Source of the DNA: Mixophyes australis
Taxonomy: Eukaryota > Chordata > Amphibia > Anura > Limnodynastidae
DNA length: 64,000 nucleotides
NCBI GenBank assembly: GCA_036250195.1
Contig: JAVHZZ010000003.1
Location: 22,969,573 to 23,033,572, forward strand
Direction: 5' to 3'
Position numbers and translations under genes: made by a program
The notes under the pieces: generated by a model
Seen by the model: the letters and a program-made list of their open reading frames with translations, nothing else
Databases searched by the model: none
What the model was told of the DNA's origin: nothing
Shown: piece after piece, positions 10,915 through 23,052 of the stretch
How positions within the stretch are numbered: the first letter of the stretch is position 1
Layout of the letters: each line of letters begins with the position of its first letter

Positions 10915-12131
10915 TCATGCCCCTCTGTCTAACCTCTACATAATAAGTGGTTACCTCTCTGTCTAACCTCTACATAATAAGTGGTTACCTCTCTGTATAA
11001 CATCTCCATAATAAGTGTTACCTCTCTGTATAACATCTCCATAATAAGTGGTTGCCTCTCTGTATAACATCTCCATAATAAGTGTTACCTCTCTGTCTAA
11101 CCTATACATAATAAGTGGTTACCTCTCTGTATAACAGCTCCATAATAAGTGTTACCTCTCTGTATAACAGCTCCATAATAAGTGGTTACCTCTCTGTATA
11201 ACCTATACATAATAAGTGGTTACCTCTCTGTATAACCTATACATAATAAGTGGTTACCTCTCTGTATAACAGCTCCATAATAAGTAGTCAACTCTCTGTA
11301 TAACAGCTCCATAATAAGTGGTTACCTCTCTATATAACAGCTCCATAATAAGTAGTCAACTCTTTGTATAACAGCTCCATAATAAGTGGTTACCTCTGTA
11401 TAACAGCTCCATAATAAGTGGTTACCTCTCTATATAACAGCTCCATAATAAGTAGTCAACTCTTTGTATAACAGCTCCATAATAAGTGGTTACCTCTGTA
11501 TAACAGCTCCATAATAAGTGATTACCTCTCTGTCTAGCGTCTCCATAATAAGTGGTTACCTCTCTGTATAACATCTCCATAATAAGTGGTTACCTCTCTG
11601 TATAACATCTCCATAATAAGTGGTTACCTCTCTGTATAACAGCTCCATAATAAGTGGTTACCTCTCTGTATAACATCTCCATAATAAGTGGTCACCTCTC
11701 TGTATAACATCTCCATAATAAGTGGTCACCTCTCTTTATAACATCTCCATAATAAGTGGTTACCTCTCTGTATAACATCTCCATAATAAGTGGTTACCTC
11801 TCTGTATAACAGCTCCATAATAAGTGGTTACCTCTCTGTATAACGTCTCCATAATAAGTGGTTACCTCTCTGTATAACGTCTCCATAATAAGTGGTTACC
11901 TCTCTGTATAACGTCTCCATAATAAGTGGTTACCTCTCTGTATAACAGCTCCATAATAAGTGGTTACCTCTCTGTATAACATCTCCATAATAAGTGGTCA
12001 CCTCTCTGTATAACATCTCCATAATAAGTGGTTACCTCTCTGTATAACGTCTTCATAATAAGTGGTTACCTCTCTGTATAACGTCTCCATAATAAGTGGT
12101 TACCTCTCTGTATAACGTCTCCATAATAAGT
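10915..12131. repeat. 34-bp minisatellite
   Basis: About 36 tandem units of 34 bp containing CTCCATAATAAGTGGTTACC then TCTCTGTATAACA. The period was checked at 11821 and 11855. Variants include AACGTCTCC, AACAGCTCC and AGTAGTCAAC, and a longer block containing AGTAGTCAACTCTTTG appears to be repeated near 11340-11520, suggesting unequal exchange of multi-unit blocks. Confidence 0.95.
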
Positions 12132-12144
12132 GGAGACGTTATAC

Positions 12145-12146
<2 letters not shown>
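12108..12146. repeat. Perfect 15-bp hairpin at the minisatellite end
   Basis: CTGTATAACGTCTCC (12108-12122) and its exact reverse complement GGAGACGTTATACAG (12132-12146) flank a 9-nt loop ATAATAAGT. The second arm is a minisatellite segment in inverted orientation, so the last unit folds back on itself immediately before the AT run. Confidence 0.95.

Positions 12147-12191
<45 letters not shown>
12147..12191. repeat. (AT)n microsatellite
   Basis: About 45 bases of alternating AT directly following the hairpin. Confidence 0.95.
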
Positions 12192-12192
<1 letters not shown>

Positions 12193-15100
12193 TCCTTTGT
12201 ATTTAAGCTTTTTTTTTACCCCAAAATAGTCTTGAGCCGTCTCTCTGTTGTAGACATGTATCTGTAAGAACCAATAAGATAGAGGGCGCCCTATAGTTGT
12301 AGTGTGTTAGTGTATAGATAGGGTTAGTACATTATGAATTATCCCCCGTACTATTAGAAATAACGATAAAGGCTGATCAGTAATATCTCCTTATCCACAA
12401 GTGTAAACCTGCTCTTGGCGACCAATAAATAGTTATCAAAATAAAAAATATAGTGTAGTATCAGTAATTTACTTTAATAAACAATATTCTTATATATGAA
12501 CATGCTGTATTATATACTAATTGTCTGTCCTGGATTATTAAAATCCAATGTAGTCCCATTAATATTTTTAATTGGGCAGCATGATCAAATTGGTGCCACA
12601 CAGAAACTGACCCCCCAAATCTGGTCACGTCTGAGCTGCTGTAATGGTAGAACCGTGTACAGACACCGCACCATGATGTCGGCTTGTGGATGTGTATTAC
12701 TGTCACGTTCTGCTAATGTATGGAAATGTTTGCAGAGAAGTCCACCTTTTAAACTTTTGGGTTTATTTTTGTTTTCCTGTAGGCGGTGTAACCCATAGAG
12801 ATGATAAGACGTTACTTCTCCGTGTGTTGTGTGGTCTGCTTCTCTGCCGTCTTTTCCGTAAGAGTCACTTCTCAGCCATAAAACATTTGGAGGGGGGGAC
12901 GTGAAATATTTTTAGTTGCATATTACAGATCTACCGATCTGTCCACGTCCCTGGTGAGTGAACGTGATGAGTTTGTGTTCATTAATTTCAGGCCATCTGC
13001 TGCTGAGATGTTGCAGTCTGTGAATCAAACATGCATCAAACTCCAGGAATCAGAATAATCGCTCTGCCCAATGTGTACAAGTGGAAACCCTGTATTCCGC
13101 TACAACTGCTTTCTGTTCCTATAAACTGACAAGAATAGCATTTACATGGACCCAAATATATAATTATTTTTATGTACGTAAACACTTTCCCATGCTGCCG
13201 CTGTGAGACGAGCAGAATTCTTCTGATCTCAGGTTACTGCCATTCATGCATGCCGTCTATATATATGTGACAAGGGCTCACTTCAGGGGATGCACACATG
13301 AACACATCCTTGAGTTTACTTTAACTTTTTATTGTCAGGATGGCAGAGTAATTCGTAACATAAAGTTGCACACACTTTTCTTGTGACCCTAGATACCAGC
13401 CACTGTCTGGCGTCGGTCACAACTACACCGAAAAAAGACATGTTTATATATTTTACCATCCTCCCACAGCACTAACTTAATGTACAAAGGACACTCCCGC
13501 CTTGCCTGCAAAAAAGGAATTCTCTGCAGGGGCTCTGTTTGATTGCAGACACATCCTGTTATCTGGCTGCTAGCTGTGGAAAGAGATGACTTTAAACCAC
13601 TTCAAAATATGTAAGTTAAATAAAACCACCATTATATAGATAGATATATACATATACATATACATACACACACACTTAAAGCACAATGCAACCCACACAT
13701 ATCCAGGAGAATTGCCCCATTCCTTCCCCTGGCATCACAGCCTGGAGAATTATATAGCTAGTGGGACTACGCCAGAAATGCTCATCTCCAAAGTTTAAAT
13801 TTGCAGAGATATGTTTTTTGTGTGTGTTTATATACAGATGAGGGAAGAGTTTACTTGGACAAACGACACAATTGAACGTCGGGTTCTTGGCACACCGTCT
13901 GCGCTGCCTCCCTCCGACTGTGCCACATGCATACAGTAATTGGAACAGGTGGGGTGCCATAAAATTACTTTATGCATGTGACACAGTCAGACATTTTTTC
14001 CCACAATATTCCACAATAATGTGTGTTGAAAAAAACACAAACTTAATTTGGGTAGAGCAATAAAATGTAGAAATGTGACACTCAACCCTAATAATCAACT
14101 GAAAAAATCTTGTAGGTTAAATATTAGCAACTTGCTGTGTGGCTGACGCTTAGAGAAGGGTCCATCGCTGTTGTATTTTGTTATGTTTTTATTTTCAGAA
14201 TTATTTCTGCGCTCCCAGTAAGTTGTAAGATGAAGTATGTCGTGAAATGTCACGGGCACGGCTTAATGCGGGAGAGAATGGCACAGACGTACCTGGTGTA
14301 TCGGGAAGATTGCAGAGCGGCTCACCTCTTGTCCTTCTCTTCACTTGGTTCATTCTTCATGTCTTGGCTTAGCAGACACTGAAATAAATGGCGTTTTGAT
14401 TGGGTTTGTTGTGTATTTGTGAAGATAGAATGACTCTTCCTGACCTTTCACTAACTTAGAACGCTATTGTTGAGTGTAAATCAGTTCTGTATGTAGCACA
14501 TTGAGGGTACCGGGCGATGAGGACAGTGCAGTCCATTTAGTGTGTCCTTCTTTCCTTGGCTAATAGTCTTATCTAACGCTTCTCCGTACCATATATTCTC
14601 CCCAAACCTATTAATGTTATCGCTATGTGCAGCTGTCTGTTATCTTAATAGCATCAGCCCACGTTATACACAGTTCTGGTTTTAATTGATATTTATCTTT
14701 AAATTACACAACACATCTTTGGCACAACTGTACCTATCAACAACTCTATTGCAATCAGAAAATAACATTTCTCATATGAGTTCTCCTATGGCCTATGTTC
14801 CAATAAATGTTTGTGTGATGGACATGTGACTCGGAATCGTCCCGCAACCAAATGACGGCTTTGTTGTGACATCATCTCAAGGCCGTCTGATCCCTGTCAG
14901 TCAATCGTAGTGTCCAGCGCAGAGTTATCGCTGCTATCATGCTGAATCCATAATAATTAATCGAGTTTGTTACAAGGACACAAAAGGTCGACTCAAATTT
15001 AAAGTTCGTCTATATTAGCAGTTAGTATATACCTACTCTCTTGAATGACTCTATGCTCACAGGGATAAGAATACCAATGCCGCTATGGCAGTAATACAAT

Positions 15101-16222
15101 TAATCTAATAAATAATTACTACTAATCTCAAATTGATTAACAAGTTGAGAGAGACTCATTTGAATAATTTGCATCTCAGGAAGAAAAGGAACCGTAAGAG
15201 AAATCACTGTGGCAAGTTATAAGAAGAATCTAAGTAAGGTTAGATTACTAAGGTAAGGCAAGTTTACTCTGCAAGTATTGTACAGTGTCATGTAACTACC
15301 ATGGCAACCACAGTCATGTGGCAAATGTATTGAGCAGAGAGGCTTTGGAATGCTCCTCTGAGCTCAGTCTGTTTGTTCACTGTAGAATCCTTCTTCCTTG
15401 CCCCACCCCTCCTGCCATCACATGACCAAAGTTTCTTCCTACACAGGACACAACACGGAAAAATCACAGTTCCAGCTGAGAGCCTGTGAGTGTGACTAGC
15501 AGCCATACTTATCTCCCCTCCAGAGAGATTTTGAAAAGGAGATAATGATTCATAGCAAAGAAAAATCAGATGCATGCTTAAAAGGAATTAATGTGCTATT
15601 TAAAAGGAAAAAAACATCTCTGTGGGATAGCTGCTTTAAGATTAATGTGTATATTGATTAATTGATGTTGAGCTGTGGTAGTGATATACACTGGGTCATG
15701 AGATATTTTTTAAGGGTTGTTTTTGTTTGAAGAATTGAATGGATATAGTTGTAATTAGAAAATCCATCAGTTACTTTTCCTGCTGTTTCAGTCACATACG
15801 TATACAGTAAGCTAAACAGACGTATGAGAATCAATAGCGGTACAGTCATTCTGTGGCACGTCATGTTTATGAGAATCACTGGAGAGGTTAACCTATATAA
15901 ATAAACACTGAATTATGTCCCTTACCATTATTCATAGTTGTTTTGCTAAATAAAGGAATTTATAGAAGTGTAATCCAGAGATATAAATCATATAACTGAA
16001 TATTGCTAAAAGACAATTTACACTGGTGAAAGGAGGATGTATACATTTAATCTAGACTTTTCACTAAACTCAGTATTTCTATTCTCATTTTTTTTTATCT
16101 TTCTAAAGGGTATTTTTTCCCCTAAATATGTGGTACATGTCCCATTTTTTAAATGAATAATCTATTATTGAATATGTGTTTACATGTTCACCCCACGAAC
16201 ATTTACAGGAAATTGAGTCTAT
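12192..16222. other. Non-coding, mostly unique-looking
   Basis: Four kilobases of AT-rich sequence without a protein family, tandem array or paired transposon ends that I recognise. Short AC/TA-rich microsatellite-like stretches occur near 13640-13680. Consistent with intron or intergenic DNA. Confidence 0.5.
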
Positions 16223-16396
16223 GGGGTAAAATTTCTAAAGCTTCTAAAAAGGACAATTGGAGGTGTGCCTCATAGCAACCAATCAGATTCTAGCTATCAT
16301 TTTCCAGAATGTAGCAGATAAATGATAGCTAGAATCTGATTGGTTATTGGTAACACATCCACTTTTCCTTTTCATAAGGATTGATAAATATGTCCC
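16223..16396. mobile_element. Foldback MITE (CAATCAGATTCTAGCTATCA family), copy 1
   Basis: The two halves are inverted. AGCAACCAATCAGATTCTAG followed by CTATCAT is mirrored by ATGATAGCTAGAATCTGATT then GGTTA. Outer ends are GGGGTAAAATTTCT and TTGATAAATATGTCCC. A younger copy is at 37640-37814 and a half copy at 6285-6382. Confidence 0.85.
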
Positions 16397-16615
16397 TGCC
16401 TATGAGTGTTTTTGTTGTACACTCATTCTACAGTGTCTCCATCACTTACACACAGCGATTGTGTGATTATTCCTCATTTTTATTTTTCTGTCTAATTCTT
16501 AATAGTAGCGATATGTTTATCTCAGGCTTTCTTTCTGTAACTCTTTCGCTGTAGGAGTCCTCACCACAACTGCAGGGAGACTATTCCATGGATCAGTCTT
16601 TTCAATGTAACCTAT

Positions 16616-16867
16616 AGGCAAACCGAGGGGGTGGGGGTTCCTAGTGTCAGGAAACCCCCTCCCAGCATTGGGAACTGTATGCTTGAGGTGGCTTTCCCTG
16701 TGTATATGATTTGGATAGGAATTGCCTGTGTATATGATGCAGAAAGGAAGTGTTGGAGAGCAGCCAAACACTGTCTAAAATTATAGCTACGCCCCCATGC
16801 ATGTTAGCCACGCCCACTGGTGGCGTAGAGAGGAAACCCCCCTCTACAAATCCTGCGTTTGCCCCTG
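16616..16867 (-). mobile_element. hAT-like MITE (family A, copy 2)
   Basis: Reverse-orientation copy of the element at 1538. The right end reads in reverse CAGGGGCAAACGCAGG and the left end is AGGCAAACCGAGGGGG. Flanking octamers are TAACCTAT (16608-16615) and TTACCTAT (16868-16875), 7 of 8 identical, the hallmark of hAT insertion. Confidence 0.85.
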
Positions 16868-16918
16868 TTACCTATCAGCCTCCTTCCCTCTATAGTGTGT
16901 CCTCTTCTTCTAGGGATC

Positions 16919-16941
16919 CCGGGGGGGGGGGGGGGGGGGGG
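16919..16941 (+). repeat. G homopolymer tract
   Basis: A run of about 20 G residues beside the MITE copy. It may vary in length or be poorly assembled. Confidence 0.9.
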
Positions 16942-17214
16942 CGATCGGGGCAATCGCTTCCCCTAGCAGGGGCTTGCTGCCGACAGCTGCACACTGTGCA
17001 GGTCCGTTCGGCAGTGACAGTGTGCTGCCCGGCTGCTCTGATTGTGTTTTAAACACAAAGTACTGGCCTAGATGACCCTTTATTTGCTGAAATCCAAGTA
17101 CTGACATCTTTATGATATATTTACTGAATTTCGCAATAGCATTTTATTGTTTTTCGTTTTAAATACTCCAATTTATGAACTATTAACTTCATAGTAGCCG
17201 ACTTTGTGACAGGT

Positions 17215-17460
17215 CAAGTGACGGGTAGGAGGGGGCGTGGTATAGCCACGCCCCCACTGTAAAATGTCTAAATTCACCACATTGAATAGCGGGGGTAGGG
17301 GCTTAATGATGCGATTAAGCCCCGCCCCCGATATTCAATGTCGTGAATTTCAGCATTTTTTTTTAGGATCAGGGAGGGTTGCTACTCTTCCGGGAGTCCG
17401 AGAAGACTCTCCAAAATTCGGGAGCCTCCCGGAAATTCCGGAAGAGTAGGCAAGCATGAT
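17215..17460. repeat. Cluster of short inverted repeats (probable MITE remnants)
   Basis: Three foldbacks in a row: GGGGGCGTGG...CCACGCCCCC near 17230-17255; AAATTCACCACATTGAAT...ATTCAATGTCGTGAATTT spanning about 17272-17351 with GGGGCTTAAT/ATTAAGCCCC inside; and CTACTCTTCCGGGAGTC...TTCCGGAAGAGTAG near 17382-17450. No target duplication was resolved and no coding capacity is present. Confidence 0.6.
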
Positions 17461-17556
17461 TAACTTTAAAAGCCCAGAGGATATTAATAGATCTTGGGAT
17501 TTGCAGCCAATATATAGAATAAGGTAAACTGCACTATGAGTGATGATAGACTTCAT

Positions 17557-17888
17557 GGGCCTGATTCATTAAGGAAAGTAAAAAAAAATAAAAAATATGA
17601 GTAAGTTTTCTGTTGGACAAAACCATGTTACAATACAAGGGGTGCAAATTAGTTTATTATTTTGCACAAAAGTTAAATACTGGCTGTTTTTTCATGTAGC
17701 GCACAAATACTTGATAGCTTTATTTTTACCCTGAAACTTAAAGATGATCTAAGACATGCCCAACTATAAATCTGTCCCCAAAATTTAAATTATTTAATAT
17801 TTTAAAGCTCCCCCTCCAATGCAAAATGGTTTTGCCAAGGTGCAAAGTTACTAATTTTTTTGCTTCCTTTCCTTAATGAATCAGGCCC
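17557..17888. mobile_element. GGGCCTGATTCATTAAGG MITE, copy 1
   Basis: Terminal inverted repeats GGGCCTGATTCATTAAGGAA and TTCCTTAATGAATCAGGCCC are exact inverts of each other. The interior matches, in inverted orientation, the element at 34731-35031 (ACCATGTTACA, GCAAATTAGTTTATTATTTT, ACAGATTTATAGTTG-like blocks). The 3-bp flanks here (CAT, ATT) do not match, unlike the other copy. Confidence 0.9.
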
Positions 17889-17889
17889 A

Positions 17890-18900
17890 TTGTGTCTATA
17901 GAAGTTCAGGGCACTTGCTGTAAGGTTCTGTTTGGTTCCTGGGTACAGTGGGTACAGATGTAAGGGGCCCTGACAGATTCGACGACACAGACGAATTGAC
18001 TTGTTTGACTATTTTTTGTAAATGATTTTTCTTTGACTTTGGCAATGCGGCAGTTCCCAGTCTCTGATAGGCTGGGAGCGCGTCACATGGTGATCTCATC
18101 ACAGCGTCTGGTTGCCGCTAAGTTTCATCTAAGAACAACAAGGTAAGTTAATAGGGGAGGGGGTTTTGAGGAGGGAGGGGCGCTGGCCGGCCGCGGTCAC
18201 CACAGTTTCTGATGACAGCCCTGCCTGGGTGTTCTGTTACTTGAGGTTCTTCTGGCATTTTAACCTTGTCTGGCTTCTGATCTTGCTTGTTATCTGCAGA
18301 GTAGGCAATTCTTCTGGAAAAGTGAGTGGGTGGGTGTCGCAATGGTGCAAATCATGTCATCATACCTGAGGTCACCCCCAGAGGGTGCTCAGTGGACAGA
18401 TCCATACACCTCACTTCCGCATCCCCTGAAACTGTCCTATGAACAGAACACATCATGTATGACAACAAGCAAGTGATCACGCATGTTGTCATATCTGAGA
18501 TATTTAACTTGAGTTATGGGACTGTGGATGGACTAAACAATGAACCTTCTCAGTGTATAATGACATTTCTCTACACCAAACCGACAAGATCAGAATGTGA
18601 ATATATTAATATCAGCAATAAGTGATTCAGTTGTTATTGCAAGAAGACATTTCACTAATTGACATTTCTACATGACTCCAGGCTAAAGACTATATTACAT
18701 TTATATTCTGCAGACCATCCCCAGACTCCAACCAAACTGTGTGGTGGAATTTCACAGGGATCTCTCTATTCACTGCGCGTCCACTGCCTTTGATCTAATC
18801 GTCTCTAAAATATAACTTTACAATGTGTCACCTGATTGCTGGTTCTAAGTTAGCTGAGGAGGAAATGATTTTATGTTTGTTTGTCCTACCCGTATAGACA
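17890..18900. other. Non-coding, no recognised feature
   Basis: A locally GC-richer segment around 18160-18230 has open frames on both strands but no recognisable product. Otherwise unique-looking sequence. Confidence 0.4.
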
Positions 18901-18901
18901 T

Positions 18902-19778
18902 AGGGTTCTGATTCATTTTCGGGCGTAAGTTCCGCTGATCTGTACACGCTCCGCAGGGCCGTAACTGGGGCTGTGCGGCAGGGGCAACCGCCCAGGGCGC
19001 AACGCTGAAGGGGGGCGCAATTTAGGAATATTTTAGGTTCATTCGCTTAAAATTGAGGGCTGGGGGGGCGGCATTTGTCTTTCTCGCCCCAGGCGCTAGA
19101 ATTCTAAGTTACGGCTCTGAAGCTCCGTAACAGACTTCACACCACTGAGCACACTTGCATCCAATTCAAGTCCATACGCCAACGGCACTAACTTGTGCCA
19201 GCGACTTGAGGGGCGGACGCTCGTAAACAATGTACAGTAAGGGCGTGCCGAGCCCGAGCGCACACGCACATTCAATCACACTCTGAGTATCTGTCAGCTC
19301 CGTGTTTTATAGCCGTAACATTTGCACCAGTTACAGGTCAGGTGTAAGTGCCAACTGATAGTGATGACACGTAGGCATGCTAGAACATGTGTTTGCAAGT
19401 AAGATAATCTATAAATAATGCATTTTATGTACAATACGCATTAAGAACATCCTGATTTATGTGTAATATATTAAAAAACAAATGTTTTATTATTAATGAT
19501 TATGGCATTGCTAATGTATCTAATAGTTGTTTTCTTCTGTGCATTCCGATAAGACTTTATATTGCACATATACATGTTCGTATCCTGTAGTCTGTTCCTT
19601 TCTGCCTGCATACAACAAGTACCGTATAATCAGAACATACTTGTACCCAGTTTCCAATGGAAATGTTTCTTGAGATCCACTTGTACTTCAACATGGGCGT
19701 ACATGTGTGCAAGTTATGTCAGATTTTTAAAAAAACGCAAATTGCGTTCGCATTGCGTTCTAATATGAATCGGGTGTA
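18902..19778 (+). mobile_element. CTGATTCA-ended MITE, copy 2 (interrupted)
   Basis: Left end TTCTGATTCATTTTCGGGCG, right end TATGAATCGGGTG. Shares the CAATACGCATTAAG, CATCCTGATTTATG and TTAATGATTATG blocks with copies at 9088 and 24885. A small hAT element sits in it at 18954-19119. Confidence 0.75.
18954..19119. mobile_element. Short hAT-like element nested in MITE
   Basis: Ends CAGGGCCGTAACT and AGTTACGGCTCTG are inverted repeats. Flanking octamers ACGCTCCG (18946-18953) and AAGCTCCG (19120-19127) agree at 7 of 8 positions. It is 166 bp, non-coding, with G-rich and C-rich arms (CGCCCAGGGCGC, CGCCCCAGGCGC). Confidence 0.9.
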
Positions 19779-19847
19779 GTGAGCAGGTTCCAAAGGAAGG
19801 AACTGGTTAATGGTGAGCCTAACCAGGGATCTGTGGGAGGTGGAGAG

Positions 19848-20371
19848 TAGAGATGCTCAGGCTCGGTTCCTCGAGAACCGAACACACCCGAACTTAGGGG
19901 ATCCGAGTACCGAGCCGAGCCGGATCCCCTAAGATCGTTATGTCCTCGGATCTCGCGAGTTTTGAATTCCTTTTTAAGATCCAACATAACAGTGGATCAT
20001 TGGCACACTGCTGTGTGCCAATGTGTCCTCGATGTGCTAGGAACTGCCGCGTGTTTGTGTCATTGCTCTGTCGCTTACCATCCAGCCAGGTCGCTGCAGT
20101 ATTTGTCCGAAAGTGTATGAAAATAATATTGATCTGTGAGGTGGTCAAAATTGACTGCAAATGACATGAAATTAGTGTTCTTGAGGTTAATACTAATGTA
20201 GGAACAAAAAAAAGAGCAAAAATATGTGATTTTTAGCTTATTTTAGGATTTTTCCTAAAAAATCCAAACCCAAAACCAAAACACACGAGGGCAGTTTTGC
20301 CAAAACCAAAACACGAAGTTAATCCAGATCCAAAACCAAAACCAGTTCACGGGGGTCAGTGAGCATCTCTA
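19848..20371. mobile_element. hAT-like MITE with TAGAGATGCTCA ends, copy 1
   Basis: Left end TAGAGATGCTCAGGCTCGG; right end in reverse TAGAGATGCTCACTGACCCC. Flanking octamers GTGGAGAG and GTGGAGAA (7 of 8). Internal GGTTCCTCGAGAACCGA palindrome near the left end and repeated AAACCAAAAC near the right. A related copy is at 26754-27403. No transposase. Confidence 0.9.
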
Positions 20372-20379
20372 GTGGAGAA

Positions 20380-21941
20380 TGACATGCTGTAATAACATTA
20401 CAATTTGGTGAGTAGGTTATCTGCTCACAAGCTACTGCCCTACACTGTAAGTGTAAGATACTAGTAAGATACTAGTATTGGCATAGGAGGTTTAGAACAT
20501 CAAGGGGAATTATGCATCTTATTGTACTGTAGGGGAGTCTATTATTACTTATAGGATACAAGTTTCAGGTTTGAACCAAAGAGATCGCCTATATGAGGTG
20601 ATAATATCCTAGAGTTCCGTCACGGAACACTAACCATTACGTGACATCACTACCCTCCATATACACCTGATGACATCACTAGTCACTAAATAAACGGGTA
20701 CATTTTCCAGGAGTTTTTCTGTGTTCTCTACTATCATTGTTCAACTAAAAGTACAAGCAAAACTTTTAAGTAATTACCATGATTTTTTTTCCCCCCTCCC
20801 CCTTCGAGCTCTCACTACTGTTCTTAATTTCCTGACCAGATTGCGCCCCCTCCCCCGCTCCTTTCCTAGCATCTGCGGTCGTTTTAAATTGAGCTGCGCT
20901 ACCTGCTGCTTCGGCTCTCTAACATACCATACCAGTTGGTTTGCCAAAAGTGTAAACTGCCAGCCATCTGCCGCACGAGGCAGAGTTTACATTGTTTCAT
21001 CTTAAGACAATACCTCCGGAATATCAATTATCTATAGGCATCTATGTTTGGGTTTTTTTTATCTTTGAGTTGAGTGCGATCCAGAGATTCCGTCACGCCA
21101 AATGTGCCCGGGTGAGAGACACGTTGTAACGGAAGAATTGTATTGTAATAATGTTACTAATAGTTTCACCGGTGGCTTTTATCCATACCCTGATCACTAA
21201 CAATCCCATAGTGTTCCCAGCCAGCGGCAGATTGTACTTATGACAGACGGCGAAATTGCCAATAGAAGAGGGGAAAACAATTCTGGAAAGGGTGACTGGG
21301 AATTGTGAGGTCATCAAGTGTTGCAAGATGGAATCTGATCATCTACGTTGGTTCTGCAAGGGTTACCTGCTCTTCATATATTGGATTTGTGTTCATTATT
21401 TATTTATTGATAAACAATAAATTATTTAATGTTGATTTCCCTTTTCTCTAGTTTCACCATTAACTATTACATCTCTCCTACAGTCCGTTTTCTGCCACTA
21501 GGTAGTGAGTTTGTTTCCCTGTATGGAGTTCTGTATGTACTGCTAGGTTAATTGGATGCAGACAAAATTGGACTGTGGTGTGTGTGTGTTGTGTGTGTGT
21601 GCGTGTGTGTGTGCGTGTGTGTTGTAAGCTCCAATGCGGTGCATCTCCTTTAACGTCTATTGGCAATTTATGTCTATAGCCCATTCATTTCAATGGAGAT
21701 TCATGTAGCGGACAATTCATTTGACATGAATAGAAATAAAGAGGTCATATCATTTATTTATAATACAGCAGAAGAGAGGTTAAACCGCTCGTGTTAGCCC
21801 CTGGTGGTTACGTACACGTTGCCCCCGTGTGTAGGTCAATTGACTTGTTCAAGCGCTGTGACATGGTTTAAGTGCACTGAAATGGAACAAGCAGCATTGC
21901 AAAAAACCCTCAGCACAAATGTGCGCAGATGGAAGTGTGAA

Positions 21942-21972
<31 letters not shown>

Positions 21973-22061
21973 GGACACATGGAATAGAACAGGGTTTAAT
22001 TCTATGAGTTTTATTTTAGATGTATTAACATGCACTGTACTTGTGTTCAATAATTCAGACT
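20380..22061. other. Non-coding; one (TG)n tract
   Basis: No gene recognised. A TG-rich microsatellite lies at about 21577-21622 and a second GTGTATGT-rich stretch at 21938-21975. A T/C-rich run occurs near 20785-20805. Confidence 0.5.
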
Positions 22062-23052
22062 CTGTATGAGGGCATAACAGGACAGGGAGAGACGTGTGAG
22101 GATATAACAGGACAGGGAGAGGTGTGAGGATATAACAGGAAAGGGAGAGATGTGTGTGAGGATATAACAGGACAGGGAGAGATGTGTGTGAGGATATAAC
22201 AGGACAGGGAGATGTGTGAGGATATAACAGGACAGGGAGAGATGTGTGAGGATATAACAGGACAGGGAGAGATGTGTGAGGATATAACAGGACAGGGAGA
22301 GACGTGTGAGGATATAACAGGACAGGGAGAGATGTGTGAGGATATAACAGGAAAGGGAGAGATGTGTGTGAGGATAAAACAGGACAGGGAGAGATGTGTG
22401 TGAGGATATAACAGGACAGGGAGATGTGTGAGGATATAACAGGACAGGGAGAGATGTGTGAGGCTATAACAGGACAGGGAGATGTGTGAGGATATAACAG
22501 GACAGGGAGAGATGTGTGTGAGGATATAACAGGACAGGGAGATGTGTGAGGATATAACAGGACAGGGAGAGATGTGTGAGGCTATAACAGGACAGGGAGA
22601 TGTGTGAGGATATAACAAGACAGGGAGATGTGTGAGGCTATAACAGGACAGGGAGATGTGTGAGGATATAACAGGACAGGGAGATGTGTGAGGATATAAC
22701 AGGACAGGGAGAGATGTGTGTGAGGATATAACAGGACAGGGAGAGATGTGTGTGAGGATATAACAGGACAGGGAGAGATGTGTGTGAGGATATAACAGGA
22801 CAGGGAGAGACGTGTGAGAATATAACAGGACACTGAGAGATGTGTGAGGATATAACAGGACAGGGAGAGACGTGTGAGGATATAACAGGACAGGGAGAGA
22901 TGTGTGAGGATATAACAGGACAGGGAGAGATGTGTGAGGATATAACAGGACAGGGAGAGATGTGTGAGGATATAACAGGACAGGGAGAGATGTGTGAGGA
23001 TATAACAGGACAGGGAGAGACGTGTGGGGATATAACAGGACAGGGAGATGTG
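22062..23052. repeat. 30-bp minisatellite
   Basis: About 33 tandem units of GATGTGTGAGGATATAACAG followed by GACAGGGAGA, with variants lacking GAGA or adding TG. Because the period is a multiple of three, the repeats stay open in several frames on both strands. The resulting long, monotonous frames (one of 370 codons on the minus strand) are by-products and not genes. Confidence 0.95.

Noticed and set aside
10915..12131. Possible CRISPR array (regular repeats)
   Set aside because: Units are contiguous 34-bp repeats without unique spacers, in a vertebrate genome. It is a minisatellite.
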